A stretch of DNA of 64,000 bases from Allobrachymonas chironomi DSM 19884 (GCF_000374625.1 NZ_KB894767.1:62001-126000), one strand, 5' to 3'; shown: positions 9,401-18,216, counted from the first letter of the stretch. A program made the numbers and translations. The notes: generated by a model from the sequence alone, not told the origin.

Positions 9401-9512
9401 GGGGCTGACCAAGCCCGGCTATCTGGTAAACACGCTGACCCCGTTCGTGGGTGATGCGAATACCCAGACGCCCGAGTACAAGAGCTTCACCGTGAACATC
9501 GAGAAGGCCTGA
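6426..9512 (+). CDS. fdnG: Formate dehydrogenase-N alpha subunit, selenocysteine-containing
   Basis: Catalytic molybdenum/tungsten bis-MGD subunit that oxidises formate to CO2 in the periplasm; 1028 residues including selenocysteine. The N-terminus has a twin-arginine signal (RRQFFRV, Arg-Arg at 5-6). Cys50, Cys53, Cys57 and Cys92 ligate a [4Fe-4S] cluster. An in-frame TGA at 7011-7013 is codon 196, the Sec position of E. coli FdnG. The frame continues as [20 protein letters not shown], with a SECIS hairpin just after the TGA. The molybdopterin-binding fold runs to the C-terminus. I chose the ATG at 6426 because it follows TTGGAGGACAC. Simple gene callers would split this into two frames (stop at 7013, restart at 7062). 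It heads fdnGHI-fdhE-selAB-selC. Confidence 0.96.
7011..7052 (+). ncRNA. Bacterial SECIS element within fdnG
   Basis: Starts with the UGA selenocysteine codon. The apical stem pairs AGCC (7027-7030 region) with GGCU across the AGUCU loop, matching the SelB-recognised GUCU loop of the E. coli fdnG/fdhF elements. From memory, E. coli has GCAAGUCUUGC where this has GCCAGUCUGGC, a compensatory base-pair change that supports selection on structure. It is also coding sequence. Confidence 0.85.
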
Positions 9513-9525
9513 GCAGGAGCACGAC

Positions 9526-10455
9526 ATGTCATCTTTGCAATCCCTTGACATCGCCAAGCGCTCTGCCACGACCACGCCGTCTCCGCAGGTGCGCAAGGAG
9601 GCGACTCCCGAAGTCGCCAAACTGATTGACGTTTCCAGCTGCATCGGCTGCAAGGCCTGCCAGGTAGCCTGCATGCAGTGGAACGATCTCCGCCCGGAAG
9701 TGGGCCACAACGTCGGTATCTATGACAACCCGGCTGATCTGGGCCCCGAGGCCTGGACCGTCATGCGCTTCGCCGAAGTCGAAGTCGAGCAGGACCGTCT
9801 GGAGTGGCTGATCCGCAAGGACGGCTGCATGCACTGCGAGGATCCGGGCTGCCTGAAGGCCTGCCCGTCCCCGGGTGCCATCGTCAAGTACGCCAACGGT
9901 ATCGTCGACTTCATCAGCGAGCACTGCATTGGCTGCGGCTACTGCGTGAAGGGCTGCCCGTTCGACGTGCCGCGCATCAGCACGGTGGACAACAAGGCCT
10001 ACAAGTGCTCGCTGTGTTCCGACCGTGTGGGTGTGGGCCTGGAGCCGGCCTGCGTGAAGACCTGCCCGACCGGCGCGATCCGCTTCGGTACCAAGGAAGA
10101 CATGCTGCACTTCGGCGAGGTCCGCGTGGCCGACCTGAAGGAGCGCGGTTACGCCAACGCCGGTGTCTACGACCCCGAGGGCGTGGGCGGTACCCACGTG
10201 GTGTACGTGCTGCAGCACGCCGACAAGCCCGAAATCTACAACGATCTGCCGGCCGATCCCCGGATCAGCCCGTGGGTGTCGCTGTGGAAGGGGGCGGCCA
10301 AGCCGCTGGCGCTGGCCGCCATGATTGGCGCTGCCGTGACCGGCTTCTTCCATTACGTGAAGGTGGGTCCGGTGCCCGAGCCGGAAGATGAGGATGACGT
10401 GGCTGCTCCGGCTGGCTACGAGGACGGCAGCAAGCGCCGTGAAGGAGAGGCATGA
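9526..10455 (+). CDS. fdnH: Formate dehydrogenase-N iron-sulfur (beta) subunit
   Basis: 309-residue electron-transfer subunit that carries electrons from FdnG to the cytochrome b subunit. Four cysteine clusters in ferredoxin-like domains are visible: [44 protein letters not shown] and [21 protein letters not shown] single C-terminal transmembrane helix (about residues 262-285, [15 protein letters not shown]) anchors it. It has no signal sequence of its own and should be exported with FdnG through Tat. It starts 13 nt after fdnG behind an AGGAG site, and its stop overlaps the fdnI start. Confidence 0.96.
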   Translation: MSSLQSLDIAKRSATTTPSPQVRKEATPEVAKLIDVSSCIGCKACQVACMQWNDLRPEVGHNVGIYDNPADLGPEAWTVMRFAEVEVEQDRLEWLIRKDGCMHCEDPGCLKACPSPGAIVKYANGIVDFISEHCIGCGYCVKGCPFDVPRISTVDNKAYKCSLCSDRVGVGLEPACVKTCPTGAIRFGTKEDMLHFGEVRVADLKERGYANAGVYDPEGVGGTHVVYVLQHADKPEIYNDLPADPRISPWVSLWKGAAKPLALAAMIGAAVTGFFHYVKVGPVPEPEDEDDVAAPAGYEDGSKRREGEA

Positions 10456-11087
10456 TGAAACGCTACCTGCAACGCTATGGCAGCATGATGCGCTTCAACC
10501 ACTGGATCATGGTGCTGCTGTTCGGTCTGGCCGGTTTCTCCGGTCTGGCCCTGTTCCATCCCAGCCTGTTCTTCCTGGACAACCTGTTTGGCGGACCGCA
10601 GTGGACGCGCATCCTGCACCCCTATCTGGGGGTGGGCGTGTTCATCGCCTTCCTGTTCATGTTCTTTGCGCTGGCCAGGGCCAACCTGTTCAACCGCAAT
10701 GACGTGGAGTGGATGAAGAAGTCCGGCGACATGCTGGCAGGCAGAAAAGCTAACATGCCTCCGGCCGGTCGTTTCAACGCCGGCCAGAAGGGCGTGTTCT
10801 GGGTCATGGCCATCTGCATGCTGCTGCTGCTGGTGACTGGTGTGCTGTTCTGGCAGCAATGGTTTGCCAACAGTGTGCCGATTCCGCTGCAACGCGTGGC
10901 GCTGGTGGTGCATGCCTTGTCCGCCTTTGCGATCTCGCTGGTGGTGGTGATGCACATCTACGCCGCCCTGTGGGTGAAGGGCACGGTTCGTGCCATGACC
11001 CAGGGTACGGTTTCTGCCGGCTGGGCCAAGCAGAACCACTATCTGTGGTACAAAAAGGTCACTGGCGAAGGCGCTGACAAGCGCTGA
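10452..11087 (+). CDS. fdnI: Formate dehydrogenase-N cytochrome b556 (gamma) subunit
   Basis: 211-residue membrane subunit with four hydrophobic helices that binds two haem b and reduces quinone. Haem-ligand histidines are expected in the [11 protein letters not shown] helix near residue 18, in HPYLGVGVF, and in the last helix with VVHALSAF and [12 protein letters not shown] at 10452 overlaps the fdnH stop (ATGA); a second ATG follows directly. GGAGAGG precedes them. The operon's structural genes end here, followed by a strong terminator-like hairpin. Confidence 0.95.
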   Translation: MMKRYLQRYGSMMRFNHWIMVLLFGLAGFSGLALFHPSLFFLDNLFGGPQWTRILHPYLGVGVFIAFLFMFFALARANLFNRNDVEWMKKSGDMLAGRKANMPPAGRFNAGQKGVFWVMAICMLLLLVTGVLFWQQWFANSVPIPLQRVALVVHALSAFAISLVVVMHIYAALWVKGTVRAMTQGTVSAGWAKQNHYLWYKKVTGEGADKR

Positions 11088-11115
11088 TCCTGCCGGCTGA
11101 CGGATACCTCCCAGG

Positions 11116-11148
11116 CCCCGGCACCCAGTGGTGCCGGGGTCATTTTTT
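11116..11148 (+). terminator. Intrinsic terminator between fdnI and fdhE
   Basis: Stem CCCCGGCAC with GTGCCGGGG, 6-nt loop, then TCATTTTTT. The T-run ends immediately before the fdhE start codon, so transcription of fdhE-selA-selB-selC probably depends on readthrough. Confidence 0.85.
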
Positions 11149-12174
11149 ATGCATGCCATGAACGATCACACCACAAGCGCAAGCATTGTTCCCGCCGAGG
11201 AACTGGCGCTGCGTACCGAAATCGAAGCGACCTTCCTGCACCTGCCGGAAGCGCGAACCTGTTTTGCAGAGCGCGAGATGCGCCTGCGCCAGCTGGCGGC
11301 CGGCCATGCGATGCAGGACTTCCTGCTGTTCATGGCCGAGCTGGCGCATGCGCAGCAGGAACAGCTGAATGGCTTTGCCGGCGCAGCCCTGCCCGATGCC
11401 GAAGCCGTGACCCAGGCGGCGCTGCTGGGTCGCCCGCCGCTGCCGGCCGAGCACTGGACGCGCGATCCGGCCTGGCAGCAGATCGTGCGTGCGCTGGCCC
11501 GCAGCCTGCGTGCCCATGCGCCCGAGCCGGCACACGAGATGCTGCAACAGCTGGAAGAGGCCGAGGGCGACTGGCTGGAACTGCAGGCCGACAAGCTGCT
11601 GCACGGCATTGCCTATGATCTGGACATGGGCGCGGCACCGGTGATTGGTGCGGCACTGCAGGTCTACTGGACCTGGATGGTCGATGCCCTGGCCAAGCGC
11701 CCGCAGACCGATGAGCAGCGCGTGGCCCCCTTTGGCCGCATCGACGATGCCAAGGTATGTCCCTGCTGCGGCAGCAAGCCGGTGTCCAGCGTGGTCAAGG
11801 CCGGTGCCGAACGTGGTGGCCAGCGCTACCTGCAGTGTTCGCTGTGCGGCAGCCAGTGGAACATGGTGCGCATCAAGTGCACGCATTGCGAATCGACCAA
11901 GGGCCTGCAGTACCACGAGCTGGAGCTGGCCGATGTCGAGCATGACGAGTCGCGCGCGCGCAAGGCGGTCGTGCAGGCCGAGACCTGTGACGAGTGCGGC
12001 CATTACTCCAAGCTGATCCACGCCGATCGCGACGTGATGGCCGATGCCGTGGCCGATGACCTGGCCAGCCTGACGCTGGACCTGCTGGTATCGGAATCGG
12101 GCAAGCAGCGCCACGGCGTCAACATGATGTTGCTGTTTGGCGCGGCCGAACCCGAAGCACCGGGAGAAGTATGA
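11149..12174 (+). CDS. fdhE: Formate dehydrogenase accessory protein FdhE
   Basis: Cytoplasmic factor needed for assembly of respiratory formate dehydrogenases; it is thought to act on the iron-sulfur or selenoenzyme subunit before export. Four CxxC pairs are visible in order: CPCCGSKPVSSVV, CSLCGSQWN, CTHCEST and CDECGHYSK, matching the FdhE rubredoxin-like zinc/iron modules. The C-terminus AVADDLASLTLDLLV is also typical. ATG at 11149 and ATG at 11158 are both possible starts; neither has a recognisable ribosome site because the terminator T-run lies directly upstream. Length is 341 residues. The stop overlaps selA (ATGA). Confidence 0.93.
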   Translation: MHAMNDHTTSASIVPAEELALRTEIEATFLHLPEARTCFAEREMRLRQLAAGHAMQDFLLFMAELAHAQQEQLNGFAGAALPDAEAVTQAALLGRPPLPAEHWTRDPAWQQIVRALARSLRAHAPEPAHEMLQQLEEAEGDWLELQADKLLHGIAYDLDMGAAPVIGAALQVYWTWMVDALAKRPQTDEQRVAPFGRIDDAKVCPCCGSKPVSSVVKAGAERGGQRYLQCSLCGSQWNMVRIKCTHCESTKGLQYHELELADVEHDESRARKAVVQAETCDECGHYSKLIHADRDVMADAVADDLASLTLDLLVSESGKQRHGVNMMLLFGAAEPEAPGEV

Positions 12175-13646
12175 TGCAGGAACCCGCTGAATCCGTGGTG
12201 CACGGTTCCGGGTTCGGAGCTGGAGAACAAGCTGCCGGCAAGGCGCATCCGCGCGATCTGCCGGCCACGGACCGACTGCTGCGCGAGGCGGCGGTACAGC
12301 AGCTGCTGGCCGATCATGGCCATACGCTGGTGGCGGCAGAGGCGCGCCGTCTGCTGGATGACTGCCGCCAGCAGGTGCTGGCCGGGCAGCTGGACTTGGC
12401 GCAGGCGGCCTTGCCGGCGCTTGCAGCGCAGTTACAGGCGCGCGTGCAGCAGGTGTTGCGCCCGCGCATGCAGGCGGTGCTGAACCTGACCGGCACGGTG
12501 ATCCACACCAACCTGGGGCGTTCGCTGTTGGCCGAACCGGCACTGCAGCACATGCTGGCGATGATGTCCGGCCCGAACAACCTGGAATACGATCTGGGCA
12601 GCGGCGGTCGTGGCGATCGTGACAGCATGATCGAGGAGCTGCTGTGCCAGATCACCGGAGCCGAAGCCGCCACGGTGGTGAACAACAATGCCGCTGCCGT
12701 GCTGCTGACGCTGGCCGCCATGGCGCGTGGCCGCGAGGTGATTGTCTCGCGTGGCGAGCTGGTGGAAATTGGCGGGGCTTTCCGCATGCCGGATGTGATG
12801 GAGAGCGCTGGTGCGCGCCTGGTCGAGGTGGGCACCACGAATCGCACCCACCCGCAGGATTACGAGCGCGCCATCAGCGGCAACACGGCCCTGCTGATGA
12901 AGGTGCATACCAGCAACTACCAGGTGCAGGGTTTTACCCGCAGTGTCAGCGAGGCCGAGATGGCGCAGATCGCGCATCGCCACGGTTTGCCGATGGCGAC
13001 CGATCTGGGCAGTGGCTCGCTGGTGGATCTGGCGCAATACGGCCTGCCGCGCGAACCGCTGCCGCAGGAGATGCTGGTCGCCGGCTGCGATGTGGTCACC
13101 TTCAGTGGCGACAAGCTGCTGGGTGGTCCGCAGGCCGGCCTGATCGTGGGCAGCAAGGAGGCGGTGGGCCGCATCCGCAAGTTCCCCATGAAGCGGGCCT
13201 TGCGCATGAGCAAGCTGCCGCTGGCGGCGCTCGAAGCCACGCTGCGACTTTACCTGCAGCCGGAGCACCTGACGCGCGACTTGCCCACGCTGCGCATGCT
13301 GACGCGTCCGGTGGCGGAGATTCGTGGCCTGGCAGCGCGCCTGCAGCCGCTGCTGATTGAGGCGGTGGCCCCGCGCTTTGGCGTGGAGATCGTGGAGTTG
13401 CAGGGCCAGATCGGATCCGGCTCCTTGCCGGTGGACCGGCTGCCATCGGCCGGACTGGCGATGGCGCCGCTGGAGAAAAAAGGTGCAGGCCGTGCGCTGG
13501 ATGCGCTGGCCAGCGCACTGCGCCAGCTGCCGCTGCCGGTGATTGGCCGTATTGCCGATGACCGCCTGCTGCTGGACCTGCGCTGCCTGGAGCAGGAAGC
13601 CGCTTTTGTCAGCCAGTTGCCGGCCTTGCAGGAGCAGCTGGCATGA
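12171..13646 (+). CDS. selA: L-seryl-tRNA(Sec) selenium transferase
   Basis: PLP enzyme that converts Ser-tRNA(Sec) to Sec-tRNA(Sec) using selenophosphate. The PLP lysine lies in [13 protein letters not shown] (Lys315). [26 protein letters not shown] and [11 protein letters not shown] are characteristic. At 491 residues it is slightly longer than E. coli SelA, mostly through an N-terminal extension of about 20 residues (first ATG, after GGGAGAAGT). It overlaps fdhE by 4 nt and selB by 4 nt, so the three are translationally coupled. Confidence 0.96.
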   Translation: MMQEPAESVVHGSGFGAGEQAAGKAHPRDLPATDRLLREAAVQQLLADHGHTLVAAEARRLLDDCRQQVLAGQLDLAQAALPALAAQLQARVQQVLRPRMQAVLNLTGTVIHTNLGRSLLAEPALQHMLAMMSGPNNLEYDLGSGGRGDRDSMIEELLCQITGAEAATVVNNNAAAVLLTLAAMARGREVIVSRGELVEIGGAFRMPDVMESAGARLVEVGTTNRTHPQDYERAISGNTALLMKVHTSNYQVQGFTRSVSEAEMAQIAHRHGLPMATDLGSGSLVDLAQYGLPREPLPQEMLVAGCDVVTFSGDKLLGGPQAGLIVGSKEAVGRIRKFPMKRALRMSKLPLAALEATLRLYLQPEHLTRDLPTLRMLTRPVAEIRGLAARLQPLLIEAVAPRFGVEIVELQGQIGSGSLPVDRLPSAGLAMAPLEKKGAGRALDALASALRQLPLPVIGRIADDRLLLDLRCLEQEAAFVSQLPALQEQLA

Positions 13647-15541
13647 TTGTCGGCACCGCAGGCCATATCGACCACGGCAAGACCACGCTGGTGCGTGCGC
13701 TGACAGGCGTGGACACCGACCGGCTGCCGGAAGAAAAAAAGCGCGGCATCAGCATCGAGCTGGGCTACGCTTTTCTGGATACGCCCGGAGGCGAGCGCAT
13801 CGGCTTTATTGACGCCCCGGGACACGAGCGCCTGGTGCACACCATGCTGGCTGGTGCCAGCGGGATTGATTTTGCGCTGCTGCTGATCGCTGCCGATGAC
13901 GGCATCATGCCGCAGACGCGCGAGCATCTGGCGGTGCTGTCGCTACTGGGCAAGACGCGCGGCGCTGCCGTCATCACCAAGGCGGATCGGGCCGATGCCG
14001 GGCGTATCGCGACGTTGACGGCAGAGATCCAGGCCTTGCTGCAGCAGAGCAGCCTGGCGGGTGCGCCGGTGCTGGCGGTATCGGCGCAGAGCGGGCAGGG
14101 CGTGGACGCATTGCGCCAGTTGCTGCTCGATGCCAGCGGCGCGGTTGCAGCACAGGATGGCGGGCAGGCCTTCCGCCTGGCGGTAGACCGCAGCTTCAGC
14201 CTAGGAGGGACCGGCACCGTGGTGACCGGTACCGTTCACGCCGGACAGGTGCAGGTAGCCGAGCAGCTGCAACTGGTACCAGGCGGCCTTGCGGTGCGCG
14301 TGCGCAGCCTGCATGCGCAGAACCAGCCGGTGCAACAGGCGCATGCCGGGCAGCGCTGCGCCGTGGCGCTGGCGGCTATCGACAAGGAGCAGGCGAATCG
14401 TGGCGACTGGCTGGTAGAGCCGGCGGTGGCACTGTCCACGTCGCGCCTTGATGCGCGACTCAGCCTCTGGCATGCCGAGGAGAAGGCGCTGAAATCCGGC
14501 GCGCGCGTGCAGGTGCACCTGGGGGCCGAATCGGTTCCGGGAACGATTGCCGTGCTGGATCAGGACAATTTGCAGCCGGGCGCTTCGGCGCTGGTGCAGA
14601 TTGTGCTGCGCCAGCCGCTCGGGGCCTGGCATGGCGACCGTGTGGTGCTGCGCGATGCCTCGGCCACGCGCACCCTGGCCGGTGGTGTGGTGCTGGACCC
14701 GTTTGCACCGGTGCGCTATCGCCGCACGCCGCAGCGCCTGGCCGAACTGGCGGTGCTGGAGCTGCCCGAGCCGGCGCAGCGCCTGCAGGGCTTGCTGGAG
14801 CATGCCCCCCACGGGCTGGACCTGCGACGCTTTCAGCAGGCCCAGGGCCTGCGCCAGTTGCCGGTGCTGCCGGCATCGGCCTTGCAGGGCGAACATGCGG
14901 CCGGAGGCCATTGGGCCATCGGTGCGGAAGCTGCGCAGCAGGCCTGGGACAAGGTACAACAGACGCTGGCCGCCTTCCATGAGCAGCAACCGGATGAACT
15001 GGGGCCGGCGCTGACACGCCTGCGTCGGCTGGCACTGCCGCGCATGCCCGATCCCTTGTGGGAGCTGCTGGTGCAGCGCTGGCGCGAGGCTGGCCTGCTG
15101 TCGCAACAGGGGGCCTTTCTGCACCTGCCGGAACATGGTGTGCGCCTGTCGGCCACCGAGCAGCGGCTGGCCGAGAAAGTGCGACCGCATCTGGTCAATG
15201 CCGGCCACGAAGGGGCCTGGGCGCGTGACCTGGCCAAGTGGGCTGCCGAGCCCGAGCCGCTGGTGCGTTCCACCCTGGCGCGATTGGCGCGGCGCGGCGA
15301 GTTGCACCAGGTGGTGAAGGATTTGTATTATGATGCGGCCACCATGCAGACACTGGTGCAACTGGCCCGTCAGGTTGCGGCCGCGCATCAGGACAAGGTA
15401 CTGGCCGCCGATTACCGCGATGCCACCGGGCTGGGACGCAAGCGCGCGATCCAGATCCTGGAGTACCTGGACCGCATCGGTGTGCTGAGACGGGTGGGCG
15501 ATACCCACTTGCTGCGTATCGACAGCAGCCTGTTCGCGTAA
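13643..15541 (+). CDS. selB: Selenocysteine-specific elongation factor
   Basis: SelB delivers Sec-tRNA(Sec) to UGA codons followed by a SECIS hairpin. The N-terminal GTPase domain has GHIDHGKT at 7-14, the switch region [24 protein letters not shown], and TKAD. EF-Tu-like beta-barrel domains follow, including [17 protein letters not shown]. The C-terminal half holds the winged helices that bind SECIS RNA; the last one includes [20 protein letters not shown]. Length is 632 residues, usual for the family. The stop lies 10 nt before tRNA-Sec. Confidence 0.96.
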   Translation: MIVGTAGHIDHGKTTLVRALTGVDTDRLPEEKKRGISIELGYAFLDTPGGERIGFIDAPGHERLVHTMLAGASGIDFALLLIAADDGIMPQTREHLAVLSLLGKTRGAAVITKADRADAGRIATLTAEIQALLQQSSLAGAPVLAVSAQSGQGVDALRQLLLDASGAVAAQDGGQAFRLAVDRSFSLGGTGTVVTGTVHAGQVQVAEQLQLVPGGLAVRVRSLHAQNQPVQQAHAGQRCAVALAAIDKEQANRGDWLVEPAVALSTSRLDARLSLWHAEEKALKSGARVQVHLGAESVPGTIAVLDQDNLQPGASALVQIVLRQPLGAWHGDRVVLRDASATRTLAGGVVLDPFAPVRYRRTPQRLAELAVLELPEPAQRLQGLLEHAPHGLDLRRFQQAQGLRQLPVLPASALQGEHAAGGHWAIGAEAAQQAWDKVQQTLAAFHEQQPDELGPALTRLRRLALPRMPDPLWELLVQRWREAGLLSQQGAFLHLPEHGVRLSATEQRLAEKVRPHLVNAGHEGAWARDLAKWAAEPEPLVRSTLARLARRGELHQVVKDLYYDAATMQTLVQLARQVAAAHQDKVLAADYRDATGLGRKRAIQILEYLDRIGVLRRVGDTHLLRIDSSLFA

Positions 15542-15551
15542 CGGTTTCTGC

Positions 15552-15647
15552 GGAGGAACAACGATCCTGGTGGGTCGGCCGGGCTTCAAACCCGGTGGGT
15601 GGTGCCAAGCGCTGCCGGGCAGGTTCGACTCCTGTGTTCCTCCGCCA
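15552..15647 (+). tRNA. selC: tRNA-Sec(UCA)
   Basis: 96-nt tRNA with encoded CCA. It has the diagnostic 8-bp acceptor stem (GGAGGAAC with GTTCCTCC), anticodon TCA at 15586-15588 in the loop CTTCAAA, a long variable arm, and the T arm GCAGGTTCGACTCCTGT, which resembles E. coli selC. It lies 10 nt after selB on the same strand and is probably processed from the sel transcript. No terminator follows before the convergent antitoxin gene. Confidence 0.97.
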
Positions 15648-15673
15648 ATTATCTGTTGGATGCGCTTATCCCG

Positions 15674-15970
15674 TCAGCGTGCCAGCTCGATCTTCAGTTT
15701 CAGACCCAAGGCTTCGATCACCTTGAACAAGGTTTCGGAAGTGGGTGCGCGTTCACCACTCAGGCTTTTGTAAAGGCTTTCGCGGGACAGGCCGGTATCC
15801 CTGGCCAGTTGTGTCATGCCACGTGCCCGGGCCACATCGCCCAAGGCAGCGGCTAGCAGGGCGGGGTTGGCTTCTTCCATGGCCAGCTGGACATGCAGCA
15901 CCATGTCTTCTTCGGAGTGCAGGTAGTTGGCGGCATCAAAAGGCCGGGTCTTGATGGTCGTCTTGTGCAT
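15674..15970 (-). CDS. HigA-type antitoxin with Xre-like helix-turn-helix
   Basis: 98-residue antitoxin. I chose the ATG at 15970, after AGGGAG at good spacing; the longer open frame upstream lies inside the toxin gene. The helix-turn-helix DVARARGMTQLARDTGLSR with ESLYKSLSGER (about 47-76) closely matches the antitoxin at 5830-6129. It overlaps the toxin 3' end by 35 nt. Its 3' end faces selC with only 26 nt between them. Confidence 0.92.
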   Translation of the reverse strand: MHKTTIKTRPFDAANYLHSEEDMVLHVQLAMEEANPALLAAALGDVARARGMTQLARDTGLSRESLYKSLSGERAPTSETLFKVIEALGLKLKIELAR

Positions 15971-16262
15971 GGTACAGCTCCCTGGCGATAGTGATGGCCT
16001 TGGCGATATCCTGATGCTGCGTGGATTTGTCGCCGCCACCCAGCATGAGGATTACCTGTCGTCCACGCTGGATGTAGTACATGCGCCAGCCTGGACCAAA
16101 AAACTCCCGCATTTCCCAGACGCCATGTCCAACGGGTTTGACATCGCCCAGTTGACCCAGCCGGACCTTGTTGATTCTTCGTACGAGCCGCAATCGTGTC
16201 ATGCGATCCCTGATGCTGCCCAACCAAGTGCTGAAGGCTTCCGTTTCGATGAGGGTATACAT
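15936..16262 (-). CDS. HigB/RelE-superfamily toxin (addiction module killer protein)
   Basis: 108-residue Gp49-like/HigB family toxin with FSTWLGSIRDR, GHGVWEMREFFGPGWRMYY and ILMLGGGDKSTQHQDIAKA, aligning throughout with the toxin at 5531-5833. It has a C-terminal extension of about 8 residues that runs into the antitoxin gene. I chose the ATG at 16262 because it sits right behind a clear promoter and matches the paralogue's MYxL start. There is no ribosome site, consistent with a leaderless message. Confidence 0.92.
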   Translation of the reverse strand: MYTLIETEAFSTWLGSIRDRMTRLRLVRRINKVRLGQLGDVKPVGHGVWEMREFFGPGWRMYYIQRGRQVILMLGGGDKSTQHQDIAKAITIARELYHAQDDHQDPAF

Positions 16263-16295
16263 GAGGATTGTAGCCCTGAGGCTACGAGCAGTCAA
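16263..16295 (-). promoter_or_regulatory. Promoter and palindromic operator of the second toxin-antitoxin pair
   Basis: On the minus strand TTGACT (16290-16295), a 17-nt spacer and TACAAT (16267-16272) form a near-consensus sigma-70 promoter. Its -10 box ends 4 nt before the toxin ATG. A perfect inverted repeat, GTAGCC-N4-GGCTAC (16270-16285), overlaps the spacer and the first three bases of the -10 box. A second, AT-rich inverted repeat (ATAATA-N6-TATTAT) lies just upstream, at about 16304-16321. Confidence 0.72.
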
Positions 16296-16350
16296 ATCAA
16301 AAAATAATATTAAAGTATTATAATTGAGGCACTCCGTATTGGCCATGACA

Positions 16351-16380
16351 AAGGGCACGGAATCGCTCCCGTGCCCTTTG
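16351..16380 (-). terminator. Terminator-like hairpin downstream of the terC-like gene
   Basis: Arms AAAGGGCACGG and CCGTGCCCTTT around a loop of about 8 nt, read on the minus strand after the terC-like stop. The trailing T-run is weak, and the symmetric hairpin may act in both directions. Confidence 0.6.
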
Positions 16381-16397
16381 TTGCTTGCCGGCCAGAA

Positions 16398-17171
16398 TCA
16401 GTTCTGGCTGACAGGAATCGGCTGCTTGCCGGCTTGCGCCTTGCGCTTGTTGCGCGCCCGGATGTTGAGCACCTCTACGGCCAGCGAGAAGGCCATGGCG
16501 GAGTAGATGTAACCCTTGGGGATATGTGCGTCAAAGGCTTCGGCGGTGAGCGCCATGCCGATCATGACCAGGAAGGCCAGCGCCAGCACCTTGACCGAGG
16601 GGTGGCGTTCCACGAATTCGCTGATGGAGCGCGCTGCCAGCATCATCACGCTGATGGAGGTGATCACGGCGGCTACCATGATCCAGATCTCGTCCACCAT
16701 GGCCACGGCAGTGATCACGGAGTCCAGCGAAAACACGATGTCGATCACGGCGATTTGCGCAATGATGTTCCAGAACAGCTTGCGTCCGCTCTTCTGGAGT
16801 GCCGCGTCATCGGTTTCGGTTGGGCCGTGTTGTTCGGGGGCTTCCACTTCCACAAAGATTTCGTGCGAGGCCTTGTAGAGCAGGAACAGGCCACCCAGCA
16901 GCAGTACCAGATCCCGGCCACTGATGCCCTGGCCGGCGACTTGGAACAGATCGGCGGTCAGGCCCATGATCCAGCTCAGCGAGAACAGCAGCAGGATGCG
17001 GAAGATCATGGCCATGGCCAGACCGATCTTGCGGGCGCGGTCGCGCATGTGGGCGGGGAGTCGTCCGACGAGGACGGAGATGAAGACGATGTTGTCGATG
17101 CCCAGCACGATTTCGAGTGCGGTGAGCATGAAGAAGGCAACCCAGATATTCGGGTCCAGCAGGAAGTCCAT
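16398..17171 (-). CDS. TerC/YgdQ-family integral membrane protein
   Basis: 257-residue inner-membrane protein with about seven hydrophobic helices. The family signature ALEIVLGIDNIVFISVLVGRL lies near the N-terminus, and IAVIDIVFSLDSVITAVAMV is its second acidic repeat. Both carry the conserved Asp/Glu expected to bind metal; TerC-family members are linked to manganese export or tellurite resistance. I chose the ATG at 17171 because it gives MDFLLDPNIWV, the usual family start. The ATG at 17210 (13 residues more) is an alternative, and neither has a clear ribosome site. It is divergent from the LysR-type gene. Confidence 0.88.
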   Translation of the reverse strand: MDFLLDPNIWVAFFMLTALEIVLGIDNIVFISVLVGRLPAHMRDRARKIGLAMAMIFRILLLFSLSWIMGLTADLFQVAGQGISGRDLVLLLGGLFLLYKASHEIFVEVEAPEQHGPTETDDAALQKSGRKLFWNIIAQIAVIDIVFSLDSVITAVAMVDEIWIMVAAVITSISVMMLAARSISEFVERHPSVKVLALAFLVMIGMALTAEAFDAHIPKGYIYSAMAFSLAVEVLNIRARNKRKAQAGKQPIPVSQN

Positions 17172-17314
17172 GAAAGAGAAAGGTTTGTCAATGACCGGAG
17201 CAGCGGCCATCAGGGCCCGGGCTGTCCACGAGCTTATGCATTCTAGGGATGGCGCAAGCATCGGTAAATCAGAAAAAAATCCGCCAATCTTCGAAAAAAA
17301 TTGATAATGCCAGC

Positions 17315-18208
17315 ATGCTCAACTACAAGCATCTGCACTATTTCCAGCAAGTGGCCGAGGCCGGCAGCATGACGCGCGCCAGTGAGCGGCTGCATGTGAG
17401 CCCACAAACCATCAGCACCCAGATTGCCGAGTTGGAAGACCGCTTGGGGGTGGAGCTGTTCGTCAAGCATGGTCGCAAGCTGGAGCTGACCGACATCGGC
17501 CGACTGACGCTGCAGTATGCGCGCGACATCTTTACCACCGGGGCCGAACTGGAGGCTGTGTTGCGCGATCGCAGCGGGCGCGGCAAGGCGCTGGAGTTCC
17601 GCGTGGGGGTGGCGGACAGCATGTCCAAGGCGGTGGCCTTCCATCTGGTGGAGCCGGCGCTGGAACTGCCGGACCCGGTACGGCTGATCTGCCAGGAAGG
17701 CCGTGCCGAGCGCCTGCTGGCCGAACTGGCCATGCACCGGCTGGATCTGGTGCTGTCCGATGCGCCGGTGCCGGCCTCGGTGAGCGTGCAGGCGTACAGC
17801 CATCGGTTGGGGGCGACGGAGGTGGCGTTTTATGCGGCGGCGGGCTTGCGTGAACGCTTTGCAGGGGAGTTTCCGGGCTGTCTGGATGGCGCGCCGGTGC
17901 TGTTGCCCGGGGCCGATGCCGCCATCGGCCAGCGGCTACGTGCCTGGCTGGATCGCAACGGCGTGCGGCCGGTGGTGGTGGGGGAGTTTGACGACAGCGC
18001 GCTGGCGCAGGAGTTTGGCAAGAAGGGCGTGGGCTTCTTTGTCGGGCCGGCGTTTCTGGCTCCCGGCATCACCGCGCAGCATGGCATGCTGGCGGTGGGA
18101 GTGGCGCATGGGGTGCGGGAGGAGTTTTATGCCTTGTCGATTGAGCGCAGGATTACGCATCGGTGTGTGGTGGCGATTACGGAGGCTGCTCGAGGGATGT
18201 TGGCTTGA
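17315..18208 (+). CDS. nhaR: NhaR-type LysR-family transcriptional regulator
   Basis: 297-residue LysR-type regulator. The N-terminal winged helix is LNYKHLHYFQQVAEAGSMTR, then ASERLHVSPQTISTQIAELE. The effector domain VGVADSMSKAVAFHLVEPAL and the segments RLDLVLSDAPV and VVGEFDDSALAQEFG resemble E. coli NhaR, the Na+/H+ antiporter activator. I chose the ATG at 17315 over 17249 because it gives the NhaR-like start. It is divergent from the terC-like gene and may regulate it. No nhaA is in the window, so the target is uncertain. Confidence 0.87.
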   Translation: MLNYKHLHYFQQVAEAGSMTRASERLHVSPQTISTQIAELEDRLGVELFVKHGRKLELTDIGRLTLQYARDIFTTGAELEAVLRDRSGRGKALEFRVGVADSMSKAVAFHLVEPALELPDPVRLICQEGRAERLLAELAMHRLDLVLSDAPVPASVSVQAYSHRLGATEVAFYAAAGLRERFAGEFPGCLDGAPVLLPGADAAIGQRLRAWLDRNGVRPVVVGEFDDSALAQEFGKKGVGFFVGPAFLAPGITAQHGMLAVGVAHGVREEFYALSIERRITHRCVVAITEAARGMLA

Positions 18209-18216
18209 ATGATTTT

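Noticed and set aside
7218-9710. 830-codon minus-strand open frame opposite fdnG/fdnH
   Set aside because: No recognisable domain and fully overlaps conserved coding sequence on the other strand.
15674-16039. 121-residue version of the second antitoxin
   Set aside because: The first 23 residues lie within the toxin gene and lack a ribosome site; ATG at 15970 follows AGGGAG and matches the paralogue.
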